NCBI GenBank assembly: GCA_002633025.1
Contig: NMRB01001813.1
Span: 1-64,000, forward strand
Origin: Notospermus geniculatus
Lineage: Eukaryota; Nemertea; Pilidiophora; Heteronemertea; Lineidae
DNA: 64,000 nt
Reading direction: 5' to 3'
Part shown: positions 11,561 through 23,295 of the stretch, one piece after another
How positions within the stretch are numbered: position 1 is the stretch's first letter
How the letters are laid out: the number at the start of each line of letters is the position of its first letter
Program-made: the position numbers and the translations under genes
The notes under the pieces: generated by a model
Seen by the model: the letters and a program-made list of their open reading frames with translations, nothing else
Told to the model about the DNA's origin: nothing
Databases searched by the model: none

Positions 11561-11735
11561 CTATTTACTATAATTGCAAGGAGCCCGTCGCTAAAATGTC
11601 ACTGATAAGGAAGCAAGTATACGTGTATTTGGTTGCCAAGAGTAAACGCCTGTTTCAGCTGAACATCATTGGGAATTCGGCTCAGGGTTTTCGTGTCCAC
11701 GGTGCACTTTGGTGTGATCGTTCTTGCCACACACA

Positions 11736-11940
11736 CAAAGGGGCTGTACATTTTCGTCACTTGAGGAATCTGAGTTGTGATCCTTGGGAAAACGGAAAAA
11801 GCTATGCACTTGCAAATTGCAGGGATTATTTGTTGTACTGTTCAGAATAATCCCTGCAATTTGCAGCTTTATAGCTTTCTCCATTTTCTCAAGGATCACA
11901 ACTCAGATTCCTCAAGTGACGAAAATGAACAGCCCTTTTA
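11736..11940. mobile_element. Hairpin MITE (CGTCACTTGAGGAATCTG arms)
   Basis: Near-perfect inverted arms: AAGGGGCTGTACATTTTCGT on the left pairs with the complement at 11920-11940, and TGCAAATTGCAGGGATTATT pairs around a short loop near 11835. Confidence 0.8.
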
Positions 11941-12215
11941 AGAAAACGTGGGGTGTGCGCAAAAGTTCATTAAAGTGAACGGATTTGGAAGGCGCCATAT
12001 GCACGGCACCGTATGATGTCACCACGTCAACAGACAAAACGTTAAAAAGTCACTGTCGTTACCACATTGATTGATTTCGTGTGTTCCGCACCAAAATTGG
12101 GATTGGGATTTTTTCCATCAAATTTGCCTCTTTATCGTGCAGCGTTTTTCATGCATGCTGTTTGTTGTTTGTCTGGGACCGAGTCAACTCAGTGAAAAGG
12201 TATACAAACAAGCCA

Positions 12216-12573
12216 AAATATGGTACCGTACCTGATGAAGGGTAGTGATGGTATCACAGCACGTCGAACTTCTCCAGCGATGAAAAGGATGGCGGCCATT
12301 TTTACTGAAGCGTAGTGTGCCACGCTGAGATCATGTGATTGAATATGACCAATCAGAAGGCGTCCTCAAAAATAAACTCGAAAATTTCTCAAAAGAATCG
12401 TACAAAAAACTCCAAGCCGATGAAAAAAATGCAAGTTTCTTTATTCGGGACGCGCATTGACGCCAAATGATTTGAATATGCATCAACAGTCAATAGATTA
12501 CGTGAGAGGAAAAGAGCGAAAAATCGGTGACAGAATTGAACAATGATAAAAGTGTGATGATTTTAGTAGTGAG
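12216..12573. mobile_element. Family L element
   Basis: It shares its first part with family K (CTGATGAAGGGT, GCGGCCATTTTTACTGAAG) and continues with ATGACCAATCAGAAGGCGTC, AATGATTTGAATATGCATCA and TCAATAGATTACGTGAGAG. Other copies are at 18590-18890 (plus) and 26885-27330 (reversed). Confidence 0.65.
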
Positions 12574-12681
12574 GGGCCTGTTTCATAAAATGACTTTAAG
12601 CTAATGGTACCATTAACTTCAATGCGTTTCCATCTGGTTAAAGGCACCATTAGTTTAAAGTCATTTTATGAAACAGGCCCC
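12574..12681. mobile_element. Short hairpin MITE adjoining family L element
   Basis: GGGGCCTGTTTCATAAAATG at the left and its reverse complement at the right, with TTTAAGCTAATGGT pairing inside. About 108 bp. Confidence 0.75.
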
Positions 12682-13442
12682 AGCACTGCGTTTTTAGCAT
12701 TGGTTCGTCGTATGTTGGGATCTACAGGTTGTTTCAGAAAAAAAGTATTATGTCCAATGACCAATTGGTGAACATATAGCAATCTCATTTATCCCGTGGG
12801 CATTTTTCAGAAAACCTGTTATGCATACATAAACATACTATACATTATATACAGTGGAATTTTTTCAAGGTTGGTGTGAAATTTCATCCGTGGAATTAAT
12901 CTCCCGGACGGTAAACCAAGGATACGGTAATGGTTTCCTTTCGAGTGATCATAAATCAATTTTAATTTTAGTTGATATTTCATTTCATTTGATATTTCAT
13001 GCAGCAAATGTATAATACTCCCATTCTTAAGGAGAGCCGGAGGATTCCTTTTTTCACAAAGGTACAAAAGCCACAAGACTGACGTTTTTCGCTGTTCGCT
13101 TAATTCAACTTTACTTCTGTTTTTTTGTTTTCTTTTTGTTTTCATCCGGCATTCATTTTTTGTTATTATTTTCAACCAGTTTGCCAAACTTAAATGTAGG
13201 CTTTGTCTGATAGTGATCCCTTCATATCTTTTCAACTTCAGTGCTTTTCGATTTTACGTCAAATTTCTCATCTTTTTTCTTAAAATTGAATGTTTGCTGA
13301 TTTCACATATGCAATTTGCACAGAAAGATACAGCACCGGTAGCACTCGACGCTGCACGATTGCAAAGACACGATTGCCGACCACGCCTTTCCTTGCTGAC
13401 ATTCAACAAGGCAGTAAATGTGATTCAGAATAAATGCCTTTT
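12682..13442. other. Gene-free stretch with one isolated open frame
   Basis: A 138-codon minus-strand open frame covers 12819-13235. It is basic and has no recognisable motif, no splice context and no neighbours to support it. Nothing else is seen. Confidence 0.4.
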
Positions 13443-13599
13443 CAATAGGAGGAGTCAGCCGCGCATATTGCCAACAGATGGCAGCAAAGTTCTAGCGGAC
13501 CAATGTACAGGAAAATCTACGTGATTGCTGCTCGATCAATAATGACTGGGTCCGCTATATGCATTGAAGTGGGCCGTAGTGACACCTATTGGTCAACTC
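13443..13599. mobile_element. Family E MITE, cut by the assembly gap
   Basis: Begins CAATAGGAGGAGTCAGCCGCGC and shares TAGCGGACC and ATGGCAGCA words with the complete copies at 29238-29401 and 55414-55587, in reverse orientation. It runs to the first N, very near the expected second terminus. Confidence 0.7.
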
Positions 13600-14432
13600 N
13601 NNNNNNNNNNNNNNNNNNNNNNNNNNNNNNNNNNNNNNNNNNNNNNNNNNNNNNNNNNNNNNNNNNNNNNNNNNNNNNNNNNNNNNNNNNNNNNNNNNNN
13701 NNNNNNNNNNNNNNNNNNNNNNNNNNNNNNNNNNNNNNNNNNNNNNNNNNNNNNNNNNNNNNNNNNNNNNNNNNNNNNNNNNNNNNNNNNNNNNNNNNNN
13801 NNNNNNNNNNNNNNNNNNNNNNNNNNNNNNNNNNNNNNNNNNNNNNNNNNNNNNNNNNNNNNNNNNNNNNNNNNNNNNNNNNNNNNNNNNNNNNNNNNNN
13901 NNNNNNNNNNNNNNNNNNNNNNNNNNNNNNNNNNNNNNNNNNNNNNNNNNNNNNNNNNNNNNNNNNNNNNNNNNNNNNNNNNNNNNNNNNNNNNNNNNNN
14001 NNNNNNNNNNNNNNNNNNNNNNNNNNNNNNNNNNNNNNNNNNNNNNNNNNNNNNNNNNNNNNNNNNNNNNNNNNNNNNNNNNNNNNNNNNNNNNNNNNNN
14101 NNNNNNNNNNNNNNNNNNNNNNNNNNNNNNNNNNNNNNNNNNNNNNNNNNNNNNNNNNNNNNNNNNNNNNNNNNNNNNNNNNNNNNNNNNNNNNNNNNNN
14201 NNNNNNNNNNNNNNNNNNNNNNNNNNNNNNNNNNNNNNNNNNNNNNNNNNNNNNNNNNNNNNNNNNNNNNNNNNNNNNNNNNNNNNNNNNNNNNNNNNNN
14301 NNNNNNNNNNNNNNNNNNNNNNNNNNNNNNNNNNNNNNNNNNNNNNNNNNNNNNNNNNNNNNNNNNNNNNNNNNNNNNNNNNNNNNNNNNNNNNNNNNNN
14401 NNNNNNNNNNNNNNNNNNNNNNNNNNNNNNNN
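13600..14432. other. Assembly gap (833 N)
   Basis: Unresolved bases. The gap is flanked on the left by a family E MITE and on the right by the first bases of the CACGTG-rich inverted-repeat element, so repeats probably caused it. Confidence 0.99.
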
Positions 14433-15443
14433 CCCTGATAACATTGACTCGTGGCAACCACGTGGTCAACTGGCAAACTCGTGGCTGCATGGGAGGGACC
14501 CAGTTTTCCACGTGAATTCCACGTGTGCCTAGCCACAAGTTTTACTGGTAAAATACTAGTGGCAAAAAGCACAAGATATCCATGTGTTTTCCACGGGGTC
14601 CAAAACACGTGGAGAAAGTACGAGATTTACACGAGTTTTTCCACATGGTTATTCTCGTGGTTTCCACGGGTTCGAAAACACGTGGCGGGTGAACGGAATA
14701 TCCACGTAATTTCCACGAACTGAAAAATTGGCGGTAATTATTTATTTTATTGAGTATTTTATAATCTAAATATTGCTGCTTCTGTTATTAATTATGTAAA
14801 TGTCTCTAAAAAGCTGAAAAATCTATCCTGGCAAAGTTTCACCAAGTTATGTTGCTCCAGGGCACTAATCCGAGGGTACAACTAAAATCCTGATTTGAAA
14901 CAATACCAGTAGCAAAATATTTTCAAAAAAATTATTAAAATGTTCCTTAATGAGGGTTAAAATGAAATAGGCTGACTGAATATTTTCAAAGTGCACAAAT
15001 TTGCAAATGTAGATTCCAGATGTTTCAGCACAACACCAAAACATTGTTGCACAGGATTTCTTTTAAGAGCATAACAGACACTCTCCTCTGTATCAACTAT
15101 AAAGTCGACTCTACTCACAAGTGGAGTTGCCCTTGTATGATTATTGCAAGGCTTTTTACTGATCTTGGTATCAGTTTAGATTTTTTGAGAAATTCTGTTA
15201 ACCAAAAAAAAATGTAAAAAAAACACGTGGATATCACATTCCAGAACTCGTGTAAGAGATGTGAAAAACTCGTGTAAGACATGTGAATAGGACACGTGGA
15301 TAACATGTGGTAATCCCGGGTGCTTTTTCACGTGGCGCGTTGGTGCAAAAAGTCGTGGATTTCACGTGGCAAAAAGCCGTGTTTTCCATGTGTCGTGAGA
15401 CGTGTTTTTCACGTGTTTTCCACAAGTCAATGTTATCAGGGGT
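14433..15443. mobile_element. Inverted-repeat element with CACGTG-rich arms
   Basis: The left end CCCTGATAACATTGACT (directly after the gap) is mirrored by AGTCAATGTTATCAGGGG at the right. Both arms are built from variants of CGTGG/CCACG. I count five CACGTG hexamers in the left arm (14459-14683) and five in the right arm (15222-15415). The 500-bp centre is AT-rich and non-coding. Superfamily unknown. Confidence 0.75.
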
Positions 15444-15924
15444 GGTATCCGAAGGTCTGGTAGTACATGTACAGAGAATGAGTGACTACAACAACATTGC
15501 TTGATCGGTTGACGGGGGGTTCGTGAGCTCTATGGTAGCTTACCGGTAGAGTCCTCTCTGGCAATCGAAAGGCTACCCCTCCAGGTGGTTTCAGGTTCAC
15601 ATCGACCAATTATGCCCTCTAAGTGATTTCAAAGCTTTGCGAAGTACGTGTATTCAGTAGTTCTGTTCGATGTGATGAAAATGGATCGGTCAAGGATCGG
15701 CAATCCTTGGAAAAATGGTGTCATCGAAAAAAATACCAGTGTCGCTTGAAAGGTAGCGGCTGATCTATGATGAGGGCAGATATAGAAGTGTACCGAAAGT
15801 CACACTGAATTAATATGAATAAATTGGAAAGCAAGTAAAAGTGTCTTAAATAATTTTTATCATGCTAAAGTTACTTTACTTTCGTCTGTCTTGGGTCCGT
15901 TCCGGATATTAACGCCAGTATTAG
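15444..15924. other. Gene-free stretch, possible decayed tRNA-like SINE
   Basis: Around 15528-15605 a block resembles RNA polymerase III boxes (TAGCTTACCGGTAGAG as A-box-like, GGTTCACATC as B-box-like). The rest shows nothing recognisable. The SINE reading is weak. Confidence 0.3.
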
Positions 15925-16051
15925 GGAGTTTTCGCAAAGCCAACGAAACGCCAACGCGAACGCCAAACCGATTGTTCGATGCCACGAGGACAGCACAGAA
16001 CAAAAGGGTAGACGTCCGCGTTGGCGTTTCGGGGTCTTTGCGAAAACTCCC
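15925..16051. mobile_element. Hairpin MITE (GGGAGTTTTCGCAAAG ends)
   Basis: GGGAGTTTTCGCAAAGCC at the left and its complement at the right, flanked by TA on each side. Inner pairing continues through CCAACGCGAACG. Non-coding. Confidence 0.75.
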
Positions 16052-16088
16052 TACTTATGCCAAGCCTCCCGGAACAGCTATACAAGGT

Positions 16089-16162
16089 ATATGGCCGTTT
16101 AGACGACAGGCAAAAATCCACATGCGATCTGGTTTTTTGGCTTGTCATCTAAACGGCCATAT
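16089..16162. mobile_element. Short hairpin (ATATGGCCGTTTAGA arms)
   Basis: ATATGGCCGTTTAGACGACA pairs with the complementary end at 16143-16162. About 74 bp in total. Confidence 0.7.
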
Positions 16163-17079
16163 TATTGCCAATCTTTCTTCTACCTATCATGCCAGAAGCA
16201 CATGCCCCTTAGGGCCCCATATTGTGCAATAATATTGATCGTGTACGGGCCGCTTTACATGACAAATTAGACAAACAGTGCGGTGGATACATACATGCGG
16301 GTGCATCGGCGAGGTGTAGGCCTAATCAAATTGCAAAATACATGTGGCGTCCAATGCATGCCCTCCAGTTACCTACCGTCCTACATGTATCTTTGCTCTC
16401 AGCCAAAGTGAAATCCGTTACTTCGCAAGCAAACAGTATCATTGTATATTCACGATTTGATACATGTACAATGGATAAAATCTTTTATAAGGAATGGGTT
16501 CGTGGCTAAGCCGACGATTCGCCTCATTTGCATGTTTTCGGACCGGTGTAATGCCCATCGCGTTCGTGAATCTGATTGGCCGGTGCTGGTGCAGGTGATA
16601 AGTATAGAGGAAGTGCAGCGACGATTGTGACGTCACTGCCGCGACGAGATGCCGCCATGTTGGACGTCACGTCCAACGCATTCGTAGCTTCAAATGACGT
16701 CCAACATGGCTGACGTGCGAATTATGACGTCAATGATGACGTCACGTGAAGTTCCTCTATAGGAACTATGTTGATACCTTTCTATTTTTAACACCTTCGT
16801 GGATTTCCTGCGTCAAATGGATGTCACCTTCTACCTGCATTCCGGTACGTCAGGCGCCGCATTGAGAATTTAACAAATTTACATAATTTATATAAATTTC
16901 CAAGTGACATCACTGGCAGAATATTCCTCCAAAAATGGCCGCCATGACTGCAGCGCGCAGGTTGGTAGGATAAGGTACTAGTCAACGTCGGCAGTCAAAA
17001 TACCGGTAAGAGATCGCACACCATGCCTCTTAATGAGGAGTTTCCACCACGGACTCTTTGGCTGCTTTCAAAACTAAGT

Positions 17080-20000
17080 TCACATTGACGTGACAGAATA
17101 ACTCTCCTTGTATTTGGGAACATCACTCGATCGTCTAACAATTCTTGCCATTGCTAGCTTATCCTTTTCTGACGTCTGTTTACTTGGGTAAACAACCTTC
17201 CTGGCGTTGAACCAAGAGAGAAAGAGGAACACAGGTTGAAAGCAAGACAGGCCAATCGTCACGAGATGAAATCTGAGGCGAAACGAGTCCACGTCATATC
17301 GGAGGCAGGTTGCTTGATAGCCAGTTACACATGGGTCACGTGGTTTGTAGTCGGTACATGATTGGTCGATGAAGAAGCCATACAAAATTGGAACCGGAAT
17401 GGCTGTGAAAGAGAGAGAGAAATCGATTACAATAACGACGACTCGAAAATAGGATGTTCATACATGTAGAACGGAAACATATTATGCAGGCCTAAATTCT
17501 TTCAAAAATCTTACCCGTCAAAGAGACCAATGACGTAATCAAGCCAAGACCAAGGGATTTGTCCTCCGTTGGGATGCATCTGCAACGACGATTGAAAAAC
17601 GCTGAAGTTAGATTGGTACCGCGATCCTCCGCTAGGTGGCGATCAGCAGATTGGCAATCTTGACACTAGAGGGTCTTGGGACGAGGTTTAACCAACACCC
17701 TCTAGCATCGTTCGAAGGTTACCTTCTTGAAAAGTAGTGCAGCGGAAGGTTAAATGGAAAAATATCTACCAATTGTGATCAGGCTCCTAACGGTAACTCC
17801 ATTAGGAGGAGTGATGCGGTCAAACATGGCAGCGACTGATCGCTGACAGTGTCTGATTTGTGTAACGTAGTGGAGAAAATCGGCACTGTTGTAGAGTTTG
17901 GCAGATTGGTATCAGATCCACCTAATGGACGATCTTGGGACTAATTTACAGTGAAGTTACGTTGGTGCTATCCAAAATATGTTTTAAAGGACCACAGTAT
18001 TGCTTCCCAATCCTGCGTTACACCTACCCGCGTTAAGGGGAGACCTCTATTAACGACTTGGTAAACTACCGCATGCAACCAGTCTCGCGCAGCCAGCCGT
18101 TTCGTTCCGCAGTACTGCTACACAAACTTGTTCATCCCCAGCGGCTGGGTGACCGAGACTGTAATCATACATTCTCCAACACTGGGGCGAAAGGCTTAAC
18201 TACAGTATTGGAGCATGGTGCCGGTGGCGCCGGCTGTCGACAGAAAGATGCAATACAGTGGTCCTTTAAGTGGAATATATCTATTGTTGTCACCATTTTA
18301 CATAAAACGGAGCGCAACTGTCGAAAAACCGGCGCGATTCCCGAATACCTCATCGATAAGATGACCCACGGCATCTGGGCTAATGACGTCACAAGTACAA
18401 CCACAGCAAGCGTCACAACGTAGCCAATCACTAGCAAGCAATCTTTGTCACATGACCCGTCGAATGCATGTTTGCCCTCTGTCGCAATGCAGCTGCAATT
18501 AGTGTACACTATCTGAAAAAGGAAAGTAATATATGGCAACAATTGTAACAAATCTTTGGGTCCGAATGCTAATTAACAATTCTAAATAGCATACAAGAGC
18601 TTTTCAAGTGTTGCAAGGGATGGCGGGCATTTTTTTACCGAAGCATAGTGTGCCGCTGAGTGTGATTCAATATGACCAATCAGAAGACGTCCTCAAAAAT
18701 AACCTCGAAAATTTCTCAACAAACTCAGAAAATACTCGAAGCCGGTGAAATAATTCAAATATTTTTATTCAGGACACGCTTTGACCCCAAATGATTTGAA
18801 TATGCATCAATAGTCAATAGATTACGTGAGAGAAAAAGGGCGAAAAATCGATGACATAATTGAACGATGGTAAAAGGGTGATTTTTTATTTTAGGGCCGA
18901 TTTTTTAAACGACAGTTAAGGTAAACCTTGGTTTAACCATCGGCTTTTCTGACAAACCGTGAATTAACCAAAGTTAACATTTTGACTTTTAGAATGTTTG
19001 GCTATCAACGATTCATAAATAAATCGAAAAGTTCACTTATCGATTAACAAACAGTTTGTCAACTGAGGGTTAATGAAATCCGATGGTTATCTTAGCCATC
19101 GTTTAAAAAATCGGCCCTAAGTGGTGAGAATGCCTGAAGGCCATCTCACGAATGAAGTATAGCCTCCACCAGTGTCGACCTTCTTTTCGCGACACCAATG
19201 GTGTGGCCGCGGAACAAAAATTCGCACTTGCTACAAAATGCATGCCCACCTTTCCTTGTTTTTCAATATAATCCCTGCAACCAGCTTGACATGGTGAGTA
19301 GTAGTTAATAAAATCATTCCCGCAGATTGGCCTGAAGTCTGCAACGGGACAGCGACAGCCTGACGAACAATTCGATGTCAACAACTCTGAACTGAAATGA
19401 AATTTGAATATACGAATGAAGGTCCGTAGAGCTGAAAAATTCATAGTTTATCATTGGCTCGAATACTATATTACATCCAAAAATAGATATATGTACTGTT
19501 TTCATAATATTCTTACCTTTCAGTGGCCATCGGCGTTGTTGGACACGTAAACAACAGTAAAACTGGAAAGAGCGCCGTGCCCAAAGTGGTGATTATCAAA
19601 GAACAGAGACACATCTGGTTTATTGTGAATTTCATCTTGGAAGTGATAAATCCGCCCAAGATGCAGCCAAAGGCAGAGGCTAATGGCATCGCAACACCTG
19701 GAAATTGATAGACATGCGATAATCCGTACAGGTTGCTCATGGTGTAAAATTAGATAAACGGCCCCTTAGCAAACTTGTTGCAGAAATAGAGCCTTCTCAC
19801 GTTGACTCGACATACATCATCGGGTCTTTTCTTTGCAGATCAAAGTGCAAGGCAAGGGGGAATACATATATGTACATGTACGTAGTGGTTACCGCCCAAA
19901 TGCGCTACAAAATTAACGTATGGTTGTAAAATTAACGTATGGTTGTAAAGTTTCAGATTGTAAAGTTCCACTTGAAAAAGACCCCGGTTGGGATCGAAAA

Positions 20001-21682
20001 TTCGTGAATTCTGGAGATTGACTTCTTGTTGATTATCATTTTGTGTGTCAATTTTGTGCTTTTTGTACCTTGGATATGGTTGTAAAATCGTTATTATTCA
20101 CCAGATTTGAAAGTTTAAACGAGTTTTTTTATATGACAAAGCATTTTCTGTTCAACTGGAGAAGTTTCAACAATCGACCTCTGTTCCATTTTTTTATAAA
20201 TTAGGCAGCATTCTTATTTCGACCCCTGTATTTCTGATTTTACAGGATCCAATGGGCTGGTAGTGCCTAAGGGATGTACTAAATGTAACAAACTACAGAT
20301 TTTATGTCCAATTCATTTCTCGCCGACCAGTAGTATGCTAAACGGAAAATGCTCTCTTTTCAAACCAACTTCCGTAGTTTCACATGCTGGTCGCCGATCA
20401 AGAGACTTAGTTTGAATTTGGTCATTTCAATCCTGCTTTACAGACGCCAACTCCAAGACGTTCGTACAAACAACTGTTCGTCCACACGAACGTATTGGTA
20501 TTACACCCTATTAACTTGGAAAGCGATATCTATTGAACAAATCCACTTACCGACAATTGCGTTAGAAATATATTCACAGACGTGGAATTGTGTTTGTAGA
20601 TATTTTGGAAGGAATACAGAGTATCCATGTGAACTCGCTGCTTGAAACACGGTGGCCAGGACCAATGGTAAGAACACTGGGTTTTTCATAAGTCGCCTGA
20701 GAACTGACGTCATACCTAAGGAAAANTTCGTGTTTCGTATTTCGTACTTCGTGTTTCGTCAGGTTTGCGAAACCTCGCTATTACCTTTCAAGTCGACAGG
20801 GACTGATGACGTAATTGATCCCATGAGAAAACCGACCACAGGGGCCGCCATACGGACACCGAAAGTGATTCCTGTGAAGGGAGAAAATGAACGAAAGTAC
20901 TGATGAAAGTGGCAAGGGCAAGAACACATGAATCCATCCAAAATCGAAAAGTAGCAAATGCGGAATAACTGCATGACATGCTCACCTATGTATACCGGTG
21001 CCTTCTCCTTTTGTGCATTGTCGTCTATGTAAGACATGCCGAGTGTCCATATTGCCGTAGTGCCCGCACCAGCCACAGTAAAACAGATGACGAAGATCAC
21101 AAATGCCGTCTGATTGGGTGAAACTGATGACGTCAAACAATCAGTCGTCGAATTAGACGGCACTGTTTTAATGTCGGAGTGGCAGAGTGAGGATTGCACA
21201 ACATCATGTGAATTAGAGATATCGTATGAAATATTTGTCATTCTTATTCTTCCTAAATGAGCTGTTTCACTTCTTTTAAGTAAAAAGTGAGGTAGACTAG
21301 CTAGTACTGTTGCAGTCCCCACAAATAATGCTGACGTAGCAATAGTACGCGGCCTATGTAGTCGGTGCGCGTAGTGGCCGACGAAAATCGCGGTCAGAAT
21401 GAAACCCCAGTCATAACTACTAAGAATCAATCCCGACTGGGTGCTGGAAAACCCGAACTGTTTTTCTAAAGTTGTCACCTGCGACACTATGTATGTGAAC
21501 GTTACTCCGTGGCCAAGAGCGAAGATACAAATGAACAAGGTGAAACGTTGCGTCACGGAAAATCCAATGGATTTCATCCTGTCTAATAACGGGGAACAGA
21601 CATCACATGGCCTTGAATCCAAGTCAACGACAATGACCTTCTGACCTTGACCTTCTGTCCTAGAAGTGACCTTGCGCCCCAT
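17080..21682 (-). CDS. Organic anion transporter, OATP/SLCO family (split gene)
   Basis: Multi-pass carrier for amphipathic organic anions at the plasma membrane. Coding exons joined on GT-AG boundaries with consistent phases: 21682-20986, 20871-20785, 20715-20551, 19697-19517, 19391-19250, 18512-18349, 17579-17515, 17402-17080. Total 1824 bp (607 residues plus stop). ATG at 21682 follows an acceptor at 21700 (TTTTTTTTGTAG), so a 5' UTR exon lies upstream. Evidence for the family: helix 1-2 region with Y-D-W-G-F; Y-I-D-D at residues 218-221 before Y-I-G; exon 3 with K-N-P-V-F-L-P-L and S-H-G-Y-S-V-F-L-P-K; an extracellular Kazal-like Cys cluster (about 383-445: N-C-S-S-G-C-R-C, P-I-C-G, S-P-C-Q-A-G-C, then N-C-S-C); R-C-I-P then P-V-P-I-L-Y-G-F-F-I-D. 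The usual D-x-R-W-x-G-A-W-W signature and helix 6 are absent; the product is also shorter than typical (650-720). Confidence 0.93.
18590..18890. mobile_element. Family L element in a transporter intron
   Basis: Shares GACCAATCAGAAGACGTCCT, AATGATTTGAATATGCATCA and AGATTACGTGAGAG with 12216-12573. Its 3' end (TTTTAG|TGGTGAG) is split by the hairpin at 18891-19120. Confidence 0.65.
18891..19120. mobile_element. Hairpin MITE inserted into the family L element
   Basis: TTAGGGCCGATTTTTTAAAC at the left and its complement at the right, with GGTTTAACCATCGG pairing farther in. It lies wholly in the intron between the exons starting at 18512 and ending at 19250. Confidence 0.75.
19968..20030. repeat. 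Half copy of the 61-240 hairpin family
   Basis: AAGACCCCGGTTGGGATCGA and ATTCTGGAGATTGACT match one arm of the element at 61-240 with several changes. Confidence 0.6.
20726..20780. mobile_element. Family A MITE remnant ending at an ambiguous base
   Basis: The 69-bp intron between transporter exons 2 and 3 (20716-20784) consists almost entirely of one terminal arm of family A (TTCGTGTTTCGTATTTCGT ... TTTGCGAAACCTCGCTA), beginning at the single N at 20726. The rest of the palindrome is missing. An assembler collapse across a hairpin is the simplest explanation. Confidence 0.75.
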
Positions 21683-21777
21683 TGTGATGGGTTTTATTTC
21701 TACAAAAAAAACCCAATTAATATGAGATAAGAATGCACGGCGACAGAGGAAACACTGTGACACCGCATTACATTTAT

Positions 21778-21903
21778 TGGCCGATATTCATAAAAACTAG
21801 CAAATGCTTTTACTTCAAGTTTTGTAGTGTTTTTACATTAGACCTCGCTGTGCAAATATTAAGTACATGTAAAAGCATTTGCTAACTTTTATGAATACCA
21901 GCC
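21778..21903. mobile_element. Hairpin MITE upstream of the transporter start
   Basis: TATTCATAAAAACTAGCAAA at the left pairs with TTTGCTAACTTTTATGAATA at the right. About 125 bp, upstream of the acceptor of the first coding exon. Confidence 0.7.
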
Positions 21904-22756
21904 ATTTTCACCTTCGCCTAAATGCTTAAAGTGTCACTGTTCACTGTATGCATGACATGCCCAAAGAACCCTCCCATGGCGGTGGAATCCGAAGCGAACG
22001 GTCCTGTCCAACCCATAGGCCTACAATACAATAGGAAATATTCACGATGTTGTTTGATTTTCCAACATCGTTTCGGAAACTTACGAAGACAAAATGAACC
22101 AGACGACTTTTAGAGTCTGCAGTCATAATTTTGAAGATTAAGAGCTGGAACCTGAAGCACAGGTGTGGCGGTCTAGGAAAACCGGCGGATGTCGCTGAAT
22201 GATCAACAAGGGCTGTCAGGTTGCCTGTGCATTGATCTACTACTGTTTATCTGTTACGTAGTCCATTTCAGCTATTGAAATGTGCGGGTTCACCAAGACC
22301 ATTAACACTTTCCTCAAAAGCGACATCCGCCGGGTTTTCCTAGACCGCCACACAACAATACACTGTAACTGTACTGTACATGTAAACTTGAAAATGATTC
22401 CGAAGGTCGGACACACACGCACACACACATACGTATTGCTACATGTGTATCAGTACGTCTGGCTAGTTTGATGTGGTTTACAAGGAACCACGGACCATAA
22501 ACCTACCGTTGGAGTCAACTGGGTTGTCCTCCTCCTGATGAGTGTTTGTTTTACAGATAAAAAAATATTCCAAAGAACTCACAGCCTAAATTGCATTGCA
22601 ATTTACTCACCTGACTGGAGCAGGTATGTATAAAATCTAATCAGGTACAGATCAACTATCCTTTAAAATCAATATTCATGGTTGATAAATGTTGACCTGA
22701 CCTGTATATCAAGTTTTCGGGTCATATCAACTGACGTATTGCTCATCAAGACACTG
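21904..22756. other. Upstream region of the anion transporter, no exon identified
   Basis: The 5' UTR exon and promoter of the transporter should be in this direction but I cannot pick them out. A loose inverted repeat (GCGGTCTAGGAAAACCGGCGG near 22166 and its complement near 22326) and an ACACACGC run at 22412 are the only structures seen. Confidence 0.4.
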
Positions 22757-22911
22757 GGGAGGTTTCGAAATCAAACGATAAACCAAAACTTTACGACAAC
22801 GTTATTTTTCATACTACATGTACACGTTAACCAGATTTTGTATTGCATTTTCGGTACAAAAATAAAGTTGTCGTTAACGTTTACGTTTATCGTTTGATTT
22901 CGAAACCTCCC
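22757..22911. mobile_element. Family F MITE (GGAGGTTTCGAAATCAAACG ends)
   Basis: Both ends carry GGAGGTTTCGAAATCAAACG in inverted orientation. Inner arms share GACAACGTTATTTTT-type words. A copy lacking its right end is at 38172-38290. Confidence 0.8.
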
Positions 22912-23295
22912 TATTGCCTGTGACACTAACTTCAACTCAAACGACCAAACAATCCTGCCCGCAAATCCCAGCACTGGTGGCGAGTAAAGCCTAGCGTAGG
23001 CCTACATCGTACTTGCGACTGGACACAACTTGTCGCCACTGATCTACCTGGCGACTGGGAGGAACTAGCTGAAACTGGAGGCAACTGATCAGTCGCCAGA
23101 AACGGTCGATGTACGCACCCTTGCGACTCGCTGGAACTGAGAAATGGCGCCAGTCGCCGCGATTTGCACATTGTTCAACTTTCAGTTTCGTTCAGTCGCG
23201 GCGATGTACGCGGGCTTGCGACTAATCAGTGCCAGTTTTCTGAACGAAATCGCGTCTCATCACATGAGACACACAATGATCTATTGCGATTCAAA

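Noticed and set aside
12819-13235. 138-codon minus-strand open frame
   Set aside because: Lys/Arg-rich with no motif, no splice context and no neighbouring exon; within chance expectation for AT-rich DNA of this length.
13503-14608. Long open frames across 13503-14608 on several frames and both strands
   Set aside because: They exist only because the 833 N bases contain no stop codons; the flanks give no coding support.
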